A DNA stretch of 64,000 bases, from NCBI GenBank assembly GCA_965230415.1, contig CBDDKZ010000005.1, positions 2,356,001-2,420,000 of the forward strand. Reading direction: 5' to 3'. Positions 43,182 through 51,499 of this stretch are shown here, piece after piece. The position numbers were made by a program, and so were the translations under genes. The notes under the pieces were generated by a model. It was given only the letters and a program-made list of their open reading frames with translations, was not told where the DNA came from and made no database searches. Source of the DNA: CBDDKZ01 sp965230415 (lineage in GTDB: Bacteria > Bacteroidota > Bacteroidia > Cytophagales > JAAEPT01). The stretch's first letter is position 1; every line of letters begins with the position of its first letter.

Positions 43182-43595
43182 TTAGCTACTCGATGCCGGA
43201 AAAAGCTCTAAAACATCACTTGAACTTGAGATGGTGATATTTTCATTGTAAACTGCATAATCTTCTTCACTTCCTATCTTGTATTTCCATCTGTATGTAG
43301 ATGCATCCAAGCCAACTGCCGCTCCTGGTGAAACATCAGAACCTAAAACAACACTTGGAGAGATGCTATAGGAAGAGGGTAGATAACAGGATATAAAGTT
43401 AATAACTTTTCCGTAACTTAAAAATTGACTATAGGCATAATCGATTAAACTTTCTGTCACAGGAACTTTGCTCTCTGTTTCGGATATCGCTTGATTCAGT
43501 ATCTTATTTAGTCTGTAGGTACCGTTGCCATAGCTTAATGTCTGTTCTACAATTTTTGTATTTCTACTCGAGTCTGAATAAATTTTTAAGATCAT
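43182..43595 (-). CDS. Unknown small protein leading the PorP/two-component locus
   Basis: I do not recognise this 137-residue protein. It has no signal peptide; the first half is mixed (RLNKILNQAISETESKVPVTES) and the second half is rich in Ser, Tyr and Val (YLPSSYSISPSVVLGSD, GLDASTYRWKYKIGSEED), ending in a Ser-rich tail. It is 21 bp before the FG-GAP surface-protein gene on the same strand and is the first gene of the locus. It could be a cytoplasmic accessory factor or the remnant of something larger. Confidence 0.55.
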   Translation of the reverse strand: MILKIYSDSSRNTKIVEQTLSYGNGTYRLNKILNQAISETESKVPVTESLIDYAYSQFLSYGKVINFISCYLPSSYSISPSVVLGSDVSPGAAVGLDASTYRWKYKIGSEEDYAVYNENITISSSSDVLELFPASSS

Positions 43596-43971
43596 AGTAA
43601 ATAGGTTTTTGAAAATATTCTGTTAAAATATCACGTCCTTATTATGACGTTTGTTAAATATAATATAAAAATCTCATACGAAAAGAGTTGTTGGGATGTT
43701 TTCAATTTGTTGTAAATGGCAGCATTTTGCCCCTATTGATTTGAAAATCGTGACTATGCTCCTGATAAATCTCTTTAAAAAAACGAAGTTTATTACCCGC
43801 ATTAAAAAGTTGTAGGAGTTTATGGGTTTTTGTATGGAGTATTAGTTATGAAGTATTGTTTGGGTTATAAAGTGTACTCAAAAATAGAGCACAATGCTAG
43901 GGCAAAATGCAGAAGGCAGTTGGCCGGGTAGTAGAAATAAAAGGGGATGCTTTTAAACATCCCCTTAATAA
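43596..43971. other. Intergenic region between metK and the PorP/two-component locus
   Basis: This 376-bp stretch must contain the promoter of the minus-strand locus. On that strand TATTTTCA (about 25 bp before the start) is a weak -7 candidate. ACGTC and GACGT (43633-43637 and 43646-43650) form a small inverted repeat that could be an operator. The metK terminator is at the right end. A 39-codon plus-strand frame (43696-43815) has no coding support. I see no RNA gene. Confidence 0.5.
43941..43966 (-). terminator. Rho-independent terminator of metK
   Basis: AAGGGGATG (43941-43949) and CATCCCCTT (43958-43966) form a perfect 9-bp stem around an 8-nt loop. On the minus strand it is followed by TTATTTC and begins directly after the metK stop. 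Confidence 0.88.
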
Positions 43972-45177
43972 TTAGATACTGAAGGCTTGTTTTACCTTGT
44001 CCACATAATCGAGTTTTTCCCAGGTGAAATACTCTTTCCCATGATCTTCAAAGTTGTCGCGGCCCATATGTCCATAGGCGGCCGATGGCGTATAGATCGG
44101 GTTTTTTAATTTCAATCTTTCAATTAAAGCTTTTGGGCGCATGTCAAATACTTCCAATACTTTCGAAGCAATTTCTCCATCATTTAGGTCAACCTTGGCA
44201 GTCCCGTAAGTATTAACGGTTAGCGAAACCGGTTTGGAAACACCGATTGCATAAGCAACCTGCACTAAGATTTCATCAGCAACGCCTGCCGCTACCAGGT
44301 TTTTAGCTATATGACGTGTCGCATATGCAGCGCTACGGTCTACTTTTGAAGGATCTTTGCCGGAGAACGCTCCACCGCCATGGGCACCTTTTCCACCATA
44401 TGTGTCAACGATTATTTTTCTTCCGGTTAGCCCTGCATCACCGTGAGGTCCACCGATCACAAATTTACCCGTTGGGTTGATGTGGTATTTAGTATTTTCA
44501 TCGATTAATTCCGAAGGAATTACCCGAGGGATGACAATCTTAATCATGTCATCTTCGATTTTTGATAACATGCTTTCTTCTGTATCGAAGTCGTCGTGTT
44601 GCGTTGAAATTACAATAGCATCAACACGTAGAGGTTTACCTTCATCACTGTACTCGATAGTCACCTGCGATTTGGAATCCGGTCTTAAATAAGGAATAAG
44701 GTCAGATTCATTTTTTCGTATTTGAGAAAGCTCTTTTACCAATCGGTGAGAAAAGGCGAGAGCCATCGGCATGTACTCAGGAGTTTCTCTATTGGCATAG
44801 CCAAACATCATTCCCTGGTCACCTGCTCCTTGTTCGTTATCAGTTCCCGTACCTTCATCAACGCCTTGAGCAATATCCGGGGACTGGCTGTGTAGAGCGA
44901 TTAGTACCCCGCAAGATTCGGCATCAAATTTATAATCCGAGGTATTATAACCTATGTTTTTAATGGTATCTCGTACAATGTCCTGATATTCTACCTTGGC
45001 GTTTGTAGTGATTTCGCCGGCTACTACTACTTGTCCTGTCGTCACAAGCGTTTCACAGGCAACTCTGCTTTGGGGATCTTGTGCTAAAAGTGCGTCCAAT
45101 ATGGCGTCTGAAATTTGGTCACTCACCTTATCCGGATGACCTTCAGATACTGATTCAGAAGTAAATAAATATGACAT
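43972..45177 (-). CDS. metK: S-adenosylmethionine synthetase
   Basis: This 401-residue enzyme makes S-adenosylmethionine from methionine and ATP. SESVSEGHPDKVSDQISD at the start, GAGDQGMMFGYA near 115 and GGGAFSGKDPSKVDRSAAY near 270 are the family signatures. ATG 45177 (MSYLFTSES) is the expected start; an upstream in-frame ATG adds five residues. A -7 element lies 30 bp upstream. I see no SAM riboswitch; only 45 bp separate it from the next gene upstream. Confidence 0.96.
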   Translation of the reverse strand: MSYLFTSESVSEGHPDKVSDQISDAILDALLAQDPQSRVACETLVTTGQVVVAGEITTNAKVEYQDIVRDTIKNIGYNTSDYKFDAESCGVLIALHSQSPDIAQGVDEGTGTDNEQGAGDQGMMFGYANRETPEYMPMALAFSHRLVKELSQIRKNESDLIPYLRPDSKSQVTIEYSDEGKPLRVDAIVISTQHDDFDTEESMLSKIEDDMIKIVIPRVIPSELIDENTKYHINPTGKFVIGGPHGDAGLTGRKIIVDTYGGKGAHGGGAFSGKDPSKVDRSAAYATRHIAKNLVAAGVADEILVQVAYAIGVSKPVSLTVNTYGTAKVDLNDGEIASKVLEVFDMRPKALIERLKLKNPIYTPSAAYGHMGRDNFEDHGKEYFTWEKLDYVDKVKQAFSI

Positions 45178-45206
45178 AAAATTTTTATACAAGGTTAAGT
45201 AATGAA

Positions 45207-45214
45207 CAAATTTA
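45207..45214 (-). promoter_or_regulatory. -7 promoter element for metK
   Basis: Read on the minus strand this is TAAATTTG, an exact TAnnTTTG match, 29 bp before the metK ATG and within the short gap after the methyltransferase gene. The -33 region is not a clear TTTG. Confidence 0.45.
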
Positions 45215-45222
45215 ATAATCCA

Positions 45223-45945
45223 TTAATTAAAATCATTATAGTTTGCATTTATTATAAAAATACAGGGCTTTTTGTGGAAGTCGTATTTTACCTTTCGCCA
45301 TTCATTGATGGTCCCTGTGTAAATAAATTCATCTGGCGCGGTTAGGTTACAGGAAACAGATAAGGTAGTATTTCTGTTACAGGTTTCAAGTATTGTTTGA
45401 AACAACTGATTGTTACGATACGGTGTCTCTATAAAAATCTGTGACTGGTTTCCCTGAAGTGAGATCTTTTCATAATGAACAAGGGCCTTTTTTCTTTTTA
45501 CTTTGTCAATGGGTAGGTAACCATTAAAGGCAAAAGACTGACCATTGAGTCCGGAACCCATTAGGGCAAGTAAAATTGAAGAAGGGCCTATGAGAGGTAT
45601 TACCCTCCAATTGTGTTTATGTGCCCATTGTACTGCCATTGCTCCGGGGTCGGCAATTCCGGGACAGCCGGCTTCTGAGATCACACCTATACATGTATGC
45701 TCCGAACCTTTGAGGTGAGCAGAAAGTGTATCATACGTTGTTTTTTTATCGAGCAATTCAAAAGTCAGCTCTTCAATGGGCTTATTTATGCCGGCGGCAC
45801 TTAAAAAACGCCTGGCGGTTCTAATGTTTTCGACTAAAAAATGGTTAATTATATTTAATGATTCTAATACCTGAGCGGGCAGTATTTTTGCAGCAGTTCC
45901 GGATGCTAACTCAGAAGGTATGAGGTATATTTTTTTCTCAGGCAT
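45223..45945 (-). CDS. RsmI-like SAM-dependent methyltransferase
   Basis: This 240-residue tetrapyrrole-methylase-fold enzyme resembles RsmI, which methylates the 2-prime-O of C1402 of 16S rRNA. Landmarks are IYLIPSELASGT near the start, VISEAGCPGIADPGA near 95, VIPLIGPSSILLALMGSG near 120 and QIFIETPYRNN near 165. It is the shorter paralog type common in Bacteroidota, so the exact target is uncertain. ATG 45945 overlaps the esterase stop by 8 bp; upstream in-frame starts give no conserved sequence. Confidence 0.85.
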   Translation of the reverse strand: MPEKKIYLIPSELASGTAAKILPAQVLESLNIINHFLVENIRTARRFLSAAGINKPIEELTFELLDKKTTYDTLSAHLKGSEHTCIGVISEAGCPGIADPGAMAVQWAHKHNWRVIPLIGPSSILLALMGSGLNGQSFAFNGYLPIDKVKRKKALVHYEKISLQGNQSQIFIETPYRNNQLFQTILETCNRNTTLSVSCNLTAPDEFIYTGTINEWRKVKYDFHKKPCIFIINANYNDFN

Positions 45946-46702
45946 CCAAAAACGATTTGACATGATTGAAAAATGCAGCGGGAGCTTCAGCATGTACCCA
46001 ATGCCCGGCTCCGGATATACTTACAATTTGTGCCTCCGGAAAGTGCTGTTCTATAAGTTCATGGTCTTCTTCTAATATGTAATTAGAGTTAGCGCCATCC
46101 ACAAATAATGTGGGATTATTAAATAATGCCAGATGGTTCAGGGCTTCGCCAATGTTTTCAATATTAGACTCAATATCTTTTAAGTTCATTTTCCAGGAGA
46201 ATCCCTCTGAAGTACGCATCAGGTTTTTTAATAGAAATTGCCTCACCCCGGGTTCTTCTATATGTTCTTTTAGTATCAAATCTGCTTCTTGCCTGGATTG
46301 GAGCATAGCCGGTTTAATGGCGTTCAAACCTGCGAATATTTTCTCATGATGTGGAGGGTAGTATTTGGGCGCAATGTCTACGATAATAAGCTTTTCAACA
46401 AGATTAGCATATAAACAAGCAAAATTCATTGCTGTTTTACCCCCCATGCTATGGCCAATCAAAATAGTGTCGCTAAGGCCCAAATCTGCATACAGTTCTT
46501 CTAAGTCCTCTGTCATGTTATCATAATCAAAATGAACGTCATGAGGAGATTTACCATGATTTCGTTGATCTACCGTTATTACCTGATATCCGAGTTCACT
46601 CAAATTTTTGGCGTGCGTAGCCCAGTTATCAAGTGAACCTAGTAATCCGTGTAAAATGACTATGGCTTTACCTTTCCCGTAACTCTTATAATTTAATTTC
46701 AT
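45938..46702 (-). CDS. Alpha/beta hydrolase, YbfF-like esterase
   Basis: This 254-residue cytoplasmic hydrolase has HGLLGSLDNW near residue 18, nucleophile GHSMGG near 87, the acid in TLFVDGANSNY near 200 and His in GAGHWVHAEAP near 235. The set matches YbfF esterases acting on small acyl esters. The ATG overlaps the pdxJ stop by 4 bp and its stop overlaps the methyltransferase start by 8 bp, so pdxJ, this gene and the methyltransferase gene are translated as one operon. Confidence 0.88.
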   Translation of the reverse strand: MKLNYKSYGKGKAIVILHGLLGSLDNWATHAKNLSELGYQVITVDQRNHGKSPHDVHFDYDNMTEDLEELYADLGLSDTILIGHSMGGKTAMNFACLYANLVEKLIIVDIAPKYYPPHHEKIFAGLNAIKPAMLQSRQEADLILKEHIEEPGVRQFLLKNLMRTSEGFSWKMNLKDIESNIENIGEALNHLALFNNPTLFVDGANSNYILEEDHELIEQHFPEAQIVSISGAGHWVHAEAPAAFFNHVKSFLDA

Positions 46703-47418
46703 GAAACGTCTAGTTGTCTTAGGTAGAATTGAATCGTATTAGCAAGGCCCAGATAAATAGCATCACAAATAAGTGCATGTCCGATAGAGACTTCTTTTAT
46801 TGTAGGAATACTTTCTACAAAATAGCTCACATTGTCCAGATCAAGGTCATGACCTGCATTAATATCCAGTCCGGCTTTGTGTGCCAGGGCGGCGGTTTCA
46901 ATGTAAGGAGCAATCGCTTCTTTCTTGTTCGATTTATAAAGACTGGCATAAGGCTCGGTATAAAGTTCAATGCGATCCGTGCCACATGCCTGTGCAGAAT
47001 CTATGAGCTTCGGAACCGGGTTAAGAAAGATGGAAGTACGTATTCCATGACTTTTCAATTCACCGATTATTTCACTTAAGAATGACTGATGTTTAACCGT
47101 GTCCCAACCTGTGCTGGATGTAATCGCTTCAGGGGGGTCCGGAACCAAAGTAGCCTGATCTGGCTTAACTTCCTTGAGCATATCCATAAAACGTTGGTCC
47201 GGGTAACCCTCTATGTTAAATTCGGTAGTTACTACTTCTTTTAAATCATAAACGTCTCGCTGCGTAATGTGTCGCTCATCCGGCCTGGGGTGTACGGTTA
47301 TTCCTTCAGCACCGAATTTTTCACAGTCTTTCGCTACTTTTACAACGTTGGGGTTATTGCCGCCACGTGCATTTCTTAAGGTAGCAATCTTATTAATATT
47401 AACACTTAACCTGGTCAT
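46699..47418 (-). CDS. pdxJ: Pyridoxine 5-phosphate synthase
   Basis: This 239-residue TIM-barrel enzyme condenses 1-deoxyxylulose 5-phosphate with 3-amino-2-oxopropyl phosphate in vitamin B6 synthesis. It opens RLSVNINKIATLRNARGG and has GITVHPRPDERHI near 43, TLVPDPPEAITSSTGWD near 88, INAGHDLDLDN near 190 and VSIGHALICDAI near 212. ATG 47418 is chosen; the upstream in-frame extension is not family-like. It is divergent from the YqeY gene. Confidence 0.94.
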   Translation of the reverse strand: MTRLSVNINKIATLRNARGGNNPNVVKVAKDCEKFGAEGITVHPRPDERHITQRDVYDLKEVVTTEFNIEGYPDQRFMDMLKEVKPDQATLVPDPPEAITSSTGWDTVKHQSFLSEIIGELKSHGIRTSIFLNPVPKLIDSAQACGTDRIELYTEPYASLYKSNKKEAIAPYIETAALAHKAGLDINAGHDLDLDNVSYFVESIPTIKEVSIGHALICDAIYLGLANTIQFYLRQLDVS

Positions 47419-47492
47419 AGTAGTGAAAATCTTCTTAAATTCGCACACAAGATAATCAATAATTTAGCATAAGTACATTTCCTATTAAAGAT

Positions 47493-47942
47493 ATGAGTTT
47501 AAAAAAGACAATCGAAGCGGACATAAAAACGGCTATGTTGGCCAAAGAAAAGGAAACTTTAAGAGCATTGAGGGCTATTAAGTCTTTAATTTTGTTAGCT
47601 GAAACAGAGAAAGGCGGGCAGGAAGAGCTTACAGAAGAGCAGGAAATAGCATTGTTGATGAAAGCTGCCAAACAACGTAAAGATGCTGCTGATATTTATG
47701 AACAGCAAAACAGACCCGATCTTAAAGAAAAGGAAATAGAAGAGTACGCGGTAATAGAAAAATACCTGCCGAAACAACTCTCGGAAGATGAAGTGAAAGA
47801 TATCATTCAGTCGGTAATTGATAAAGTAGGAGCAGCAGGGGCTTCTGATATGGGTAAAGTAATGGGACCTGCAATGGCAGAACTGAAAGGTAAAGCCGAT
47901 GGTAAACTCATTTCAAGCCTCGTAAAGGAGTTGCTCGCATAA
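47493..47942 (+). CDS. GatB/YqeY domain protein
   Basis: This 149-residue protein has the YqeY fold: LKKTIEADIKTAMLAKEKETLRALRAIKS at the start, EEQEIALLMKAAKQRKDA near 50 and GASDMGKVMGPAMAELKGKADGKLIS at the end. The domain is also the tRNA-binding tail of GatB, but the function of stand-alone YqeY is not settled. It precedes the cvpA gene by 10 bp. Confidence 0.93.
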   Translation: MSLKKTIEADIKTAMLAKEKETLRALRAIKSLILLAETEKGGQEELTEEQEIALLMKAAKQRKDAADIYEQQNRPDLKEKEIEEYAVIEKYLPKQLSEDEVKDIIQSVIDKVGAAGASDMGKVMGPAMAELKGKADGKLISSLVKELLA

Positions 47943-47952
47943 AAAAATACTA

Positions 47953-48477
47953 GTGAGTTTAGCCGTAGATATTATTATTCTCATTCCGCTCGCCTGGGGC
48001 GGGTATAAAGGATATAAAAAGGGTCTAATCGTAGAGTTAGTCTCATTGTTAGCATTTGTCCTGGCTATAGTTTTAGGGTTTCAGCTCATGGACTTTGCTG
48101 TGGGATTGCTACAGCCTTATCTCGGTAAGGACAATAGATTGGTGCCCTTGATCGCATTTGTCGGTGTATTCATTTTGGTCTTATTGCTTCTAAACCTGAT
48201 GAGCCGGTTCATCAAAAAGCTCATGGACAAATCCTTTTTGGGAACGTTCGACGATATAGCAGGTGCTATTTTAGGGGTTCTTAAGTGGGCTTTTGCATTT
48301 AGTGTGCTTTTATGGTTGTTTGATAAAGCCCAGGTACCTATACCCGAGGAATACACAAGAGATGCAGTCCTATATCCGTATTTGCTGGTTTATGCGCCTA
48401 AAATAATTGAAGTGGCAGGTTATATCCTTCCTTTTACCAAAGATCTGGTCAATTCCATTAACGATTTATTTAGTTAA
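47953..48477 (+). CDS. CvpA-family inner-membrane protein
   Basis: This 174-residue protein has four membrane helices and the CvpA opening DIIILIPLAWGGYKGYKKGL, which is the family signature. CvpA relatives are linked to colicin V production and envelope stress resistance; the mechanism is unknown. The start is GTG. The TAA stop overlaps the pabA ATG (TAATG), so translation is coupled. Confidence 0.88.
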   Translation: MSLAVDIIILIPLAWGGYKGYKKGLIVELVSLLAFVLAIVLGFQLMDFAVGLLQPYLGKDNRLVPLIAFVGVFILVLLLLNLMSRFIKKLMDKSFLGTFDDIAGAILGVLKWAFAFSVLLWLFDKAQVPIPEEYTRDAVLYPYLLVYAPKIIEVAGYILPFTKDLVNSINDLFS

Positions 48478-49040
48478 TGATATTAATAATTGATAATTAC
48501 GACTCCTTCACTTACAACCTGGTCGATTATTTTAATCGATTGGAAGTTAAGAATGAAGTAATGCGTTGTGATTCCGAAATGTCAGAAATTGCCACAAAAC
48601 CTTTTGATGGTATTGTGCTTTCTCCAGGTCCCCAAAAACCAGCAGATGCATTTAATTTGCTTCAGATCATTAAAAAATATCAAAACGTGCCCATGTTGGG
48701 TATTTGTCTGGGGCATCAGGCTATACTGGAGTTGTTTGGTGGTTCTCTAAAAAAAAGTAAACCACCTTTTCATGGCCGTGTAAGTCAGATACAACATACC
48801 GGGCAAGGTTTATTTAATGCAATTGAAAATCCGATGAACGTTGTACGCTATCATTCCTGGGAGGCTGATCAAATAAATGATTCTTTTGAAGTACATGCTC
48901 AGACTAAAGATGGAGTCAACATGGCTATTAAAATGAAAAACAAACCTATCTGGGGCCTGCAGTTCCATCCGGAGAGTATTCTAACAGAAAATGGAATTGA
49001 AATATTAAAAAATTGGTTGTATATATATAACTTATTGTAA
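48477..49040 (+). CDS. pabA: Aminodeoxychorismate/anthranilate synthase component II
   Basis: This 187-residue class-I glutamine amidotransferase supplies ammonia for 4-amino-4-deoxychorismate or anthranilate. It opens IIDNYDSFTYNLVDYF, has the catalytic Cys in LGICLGHQ near 78, and His/Glu in LQFHPES near 164. No component I (pabB or trpE) or other trp gene is near, so folate-type PabA is the likelier role, but TrpG cannot be excluded. It is coupled to cvpA by TAATG. Confidence 0.88.
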   Translation: MILIIDNYDSFTYNLVDYFNRLEVKNEVMRCDSEMSEIATKPFDGIVLSPGPQKPADAFNLLQIIKKYQNVPMLGICLGHQAILELFGGSLKKSKPPFHGRVSQIQHTGQGLFNAIENPMNVVRYHSWEADQINDSFEVHAQTKDGVNMAIKMKNKPIWGLQFHPESILTENGIEILKNWLYIYNLL

Positions 49041-49118
49041 ACGTTTCGAAGTAAAATAGATAGATTAGAAAGGAAAATTGAGAATTTAGTAATAATTTGC
49101 GCTTAAAATAGAGAGCCA

Positions 49119-49880
49119 ATGAAAAGTAACTTTGAGGTAAAAGAAGAAAACGAATTTAAATATATAGAAGAAGGAGAAGGTCAACCGCTAGTTTTACTTC
49201 ATGGATTATTTGGTGCACTTAGCAACTGGGAAGGTGTAATTAATGCGTTCAAAGGTCGGTTTAAAGTAATTATACCGATGCTTCCGATTTACGAAATGCC
49301 CGTAAAATCTGCAGGTTTGCCAGCATTGGTAAAGTTCATAGAGCAATTTATATCCTACAAAAAATTAAGCGACTTAATTTTAATGGGGAATTCGTTAGGA
49401 GGGCACGTTGGTCTTATTTATACACTGAATCATGCAAAGAATGTTAAAAAGCTAATTCTAACCGGGAGTTCAGGCTTGTTTGAAAATCAAACTGGCGGCT
49501 CATTTCCAAGAAGAGGAAGTTATGAATTTGTTGAAGAACGTGTGAAATATACCTTCTTTGATCCGAAGGTTGCCACGAAGGAATTGATCGATAGTGTTTT
49601 TGAAGTAACTAAGAGTATCCCTCATTGCTTGCGCATGGTTTCAATAGCAAAATCGGCTCAACGTCATAATATGGCTAAGGAAATTACCAAAATTGCCGTC
49701 CCCACATTATTAATTTGGGGACTTAACGATACAATAACCCCTCCTATTGTAGGACATGAATTCAACCAATTATTACCGAATTCGCAATTGAGTTTTATTG
49801 ATAAGTGCGGACATGCACCAATGATGGAACACCCCGATAAGTTCAACGAAATTTGTGAACCCTTTTTAACGGACTCATGA
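49119..49880 (+). CDS. Alpha/beta hydrolase
   Basis: This 253-residue hydrolase has LVLLHGLFGALSNW near 25, nucleophile in LMGNSLGGHVGL near 90, the acid in LLIWGLNDTITPP near 198 and His in DKCGHAPMMEHPDKF near 230. It resembles esterases or C-C bond hydrolases of the MhpC/BioH type; the substrate is unknown. The stop overlaps the CBS-domain gene start by 4 bp (ATGA). Confidence 0.87.
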   Translation: MKSNFEVKEENEFKYIEEGEGQPLVLLHGLFGALSNWEGVINAFKGRFKVIIPMLPIYEMPVKSAGLPALVKFIEQFISYKKLSDLILMGNSLGGHVGLIYTLNHAKNVKKLILTGSSGLFENQTGGSFPRRGSYEFVEERVKYTFFDPKVATKELIDSVFEVTKSIPHCLRMVSIAKSAQRHNMAKEITKIAVPTLLIWGLNDTITPPIVGHEFNQLLPNSQLSFIDKCGHAPMMEHPDKFNEICEPFLTDS

Positions 49881-50542
49881 TAGTATTAAACTATATTAAC
49901 AAATCAATACCTGAGCTGCAAAAAACAGACTCTATTCAGAAGGCTATTGATTGGATGGAAGAGTTTAAGCTATCTCAACTTGCTGTTGTTGAGAATGGTG
50001 ACTATAAAGGAATTGTTACTGAAGATATACTTATGAATATCCCTAATTGGGATTTAAACCTGGAAAACGTTATTCTGGAACATCAATCTAACTACATCTC
50101 AGGTCATAAGCATATCTATGAAGCACTAAACTTCCTCGTCGAAAACGGTACAGCTATTGTTCCGGTTGTTGACAGAAATGAAAAATATGCCGGCCAGATT
50201 ACCGCGACAGATTTAGTAAATGTCTTTTCCGAACTGGCTTCTGCCACCAGTCGCGGTGGGGTAATGGTATTGGAAATGAAAGAAAGAGACTATTCGCTGA
50301 GTGAAATAAGCCGTATAATCGAATCTAACGGTGGCCGCATTTTAAGCAGTTATGTGAGTAATAATGTTCAGGATCATACCATTGTTCAGGTAACAATTAA
50401 GCTTAATAAAGAAGATATATCAAGTATAGTCGCTTCCATGGAACGCTATCAATATAAAGTAATAGCAGGGTTTCAGGAAAGTGAATCTCAGGACGATCAG
50501 TATGATCGCTTAAATATGCTCTTCAAATACCTCGATATGTAA
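49877..50542 (+). CDS. CBS-domain protein with ACT-like C-terminus
   Basis: This 221-residue cytoplasmic protein has two CBS motifs (about 8-60 and 75-135) that usually bind adenine nucleotides, and a C-terminal ACT-like part (about 137-205: EMKERDYSLSEISRIIESNGG). This resembles AcuB-like proteins. In Bacteroidota it commonly precedes NAD kinase, as here (10 bp gap), which suggests a link to nucleotide or NAD status. Confidence 0.9.
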   Translation: MIVLNYINKSIPELQKTDSIQKAIDWMEEFKLSQLAVVENGDYKGIVTEDILMNIPNWDLNLENVILEHQSNYISGHKHIYEALNFLVENGTAIVPVVDRNEKYAGQITATDLVNVFSELASATSRGGVMVLEMKERDYSLSEISRIIESNGGRILSSYVSNNVQDHTIVQVTIKLNKEDISSIVASMERYQYKVIAGFQESESQDDQYDRLNMLFKYLDM

Positions 50543-50552
50543 AGTAGTTTCT

Positions 50553-51428
50553 ATGAGAATAGCCGTTTTTGGTAGAACTTTTTCTGACTATTGTACTTCA
50601 TTTATTCAGTCTTTTATAGATGAATGTCAGAAAAAAAATGTAGAACTGGTCATTTTTGAAGAATTCAGAAAGGTATTAAGAGATAAACAAATACTATTAA
50701 ATTCTGAGATTACTTTTAACAAAACAACTGAATTAGAAGGTTGTAAGGTTGTGGTTTGTTTTGGAGGTGACGGAACGCTACTTGAAACAGTTACTTATGT
50801 ACGTGAATTGCAATTACCAATTTTAGCTATTAACGCTGGAAGGCTTGGCTTTTTGGCCAATATTCCAATCGAACGTGCTCCGGAATCTGTCAATTACCTT
50901 ATTGATGGAGCTTATAAGTTAAACGATCGAATATTAGTACAATGTAACACTCAGGGAGAGTTGTTTGGTATAACTAATTTTGGATTAAATGAATTTGTGA
51001 TTCAAAAGCGAGATACGTCTTCAATGATAGTGGTTCATACCTATGTAGACGGTGATTTTTTGAATGCTTATTGGGTAGATGGAATTATCGTTTCAACACC
51101 AACAGGCTCTACAGGTTATTCTTTGAGTTGTGGAGGGCCCTTGGTTATGCCTCAAACGAATAATTTTGTAATAGCTCCCGTTAATCCTCATAATCTTAAT
51201 GTTAGGCCAATTATTGTGCCCGATACAAGTGTGATATCCTTTAAGGTAGAGGGGCGTGCCGATAACTGTTTGTTATCGCTCGATTCACGTTCGGTTACAG
51301 CGAAAATGAATATTGAACTTGAAGTATGTAAGTCAGTGTTTAAAGCTCATTTAATAAATTTACCATTTACCAATTTCTTTAATACGTTGAGAAGTAAACT
51401 TAATTGGGGGATGGATATTAGAAATTAA
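50553..51428 (+). CDS. nadK: NAD kinase
   Basis: This 291-residue enzyme phosphorylates NAD to NADP. The catalytic GGDGTLLETV motif is near 69-78, GRLGFLANIP near 95 and DGIIVSTPTGSTGYSLSCGGP near 175. Length is normal. It is in a conserved block with the CBS protein before it and the DUF6089, UppS, BamA and OmpH genes after it. Confidence 0.95.
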   Translation: MRIAVFGRTFSDYCTSFIQSFIDECQKKNVELVIFEEFRKVLRDKQILLNSEITFNKTTELEGCKVVVCFGGDGTLLETVTYVRELQLPILAINAGRLGFLANIPIERAPESVNYLIDGAYKLNDRILVQCNTQGELFGITNFGLNEFVIQKRDTSSMIVVHTYVDGDFLNAYWVDGIIVSTPTGSTGYSLSCGGPLVMPQTNNFVIAPVNPHNLNVRPIIVPDTSVISFKVEGRADNCLLSLDSRSVTAKMNIELEVCKSVFKAHLINLPFTNFFNTLRSKLNWGMDIRN

Positions 51429-51499
51429 TTAAAACAAATAGGGTACTTACTTACGTATAATACCATTGTGGTTTATTATAGAGGGAATATCCTTAATTT

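Noticed and set aside
43633..43650. ACGTC-N8-GACGT inverted repeat
   Set aside because: Only 5-bp arms; kept as a remark in the intergenic entry but too weak for a regulatory call.
43696..43815. A 39-codon frame in the metK intergenic region
   Set aside because: Cys/Lys/Phe-rich chance composition, no start signals.
45178..45222. Possible SAM riboswitch before metK
   Set aside because: The gap is only 45 bp, too short for a known SAM aptamer, and holds a -7 box.
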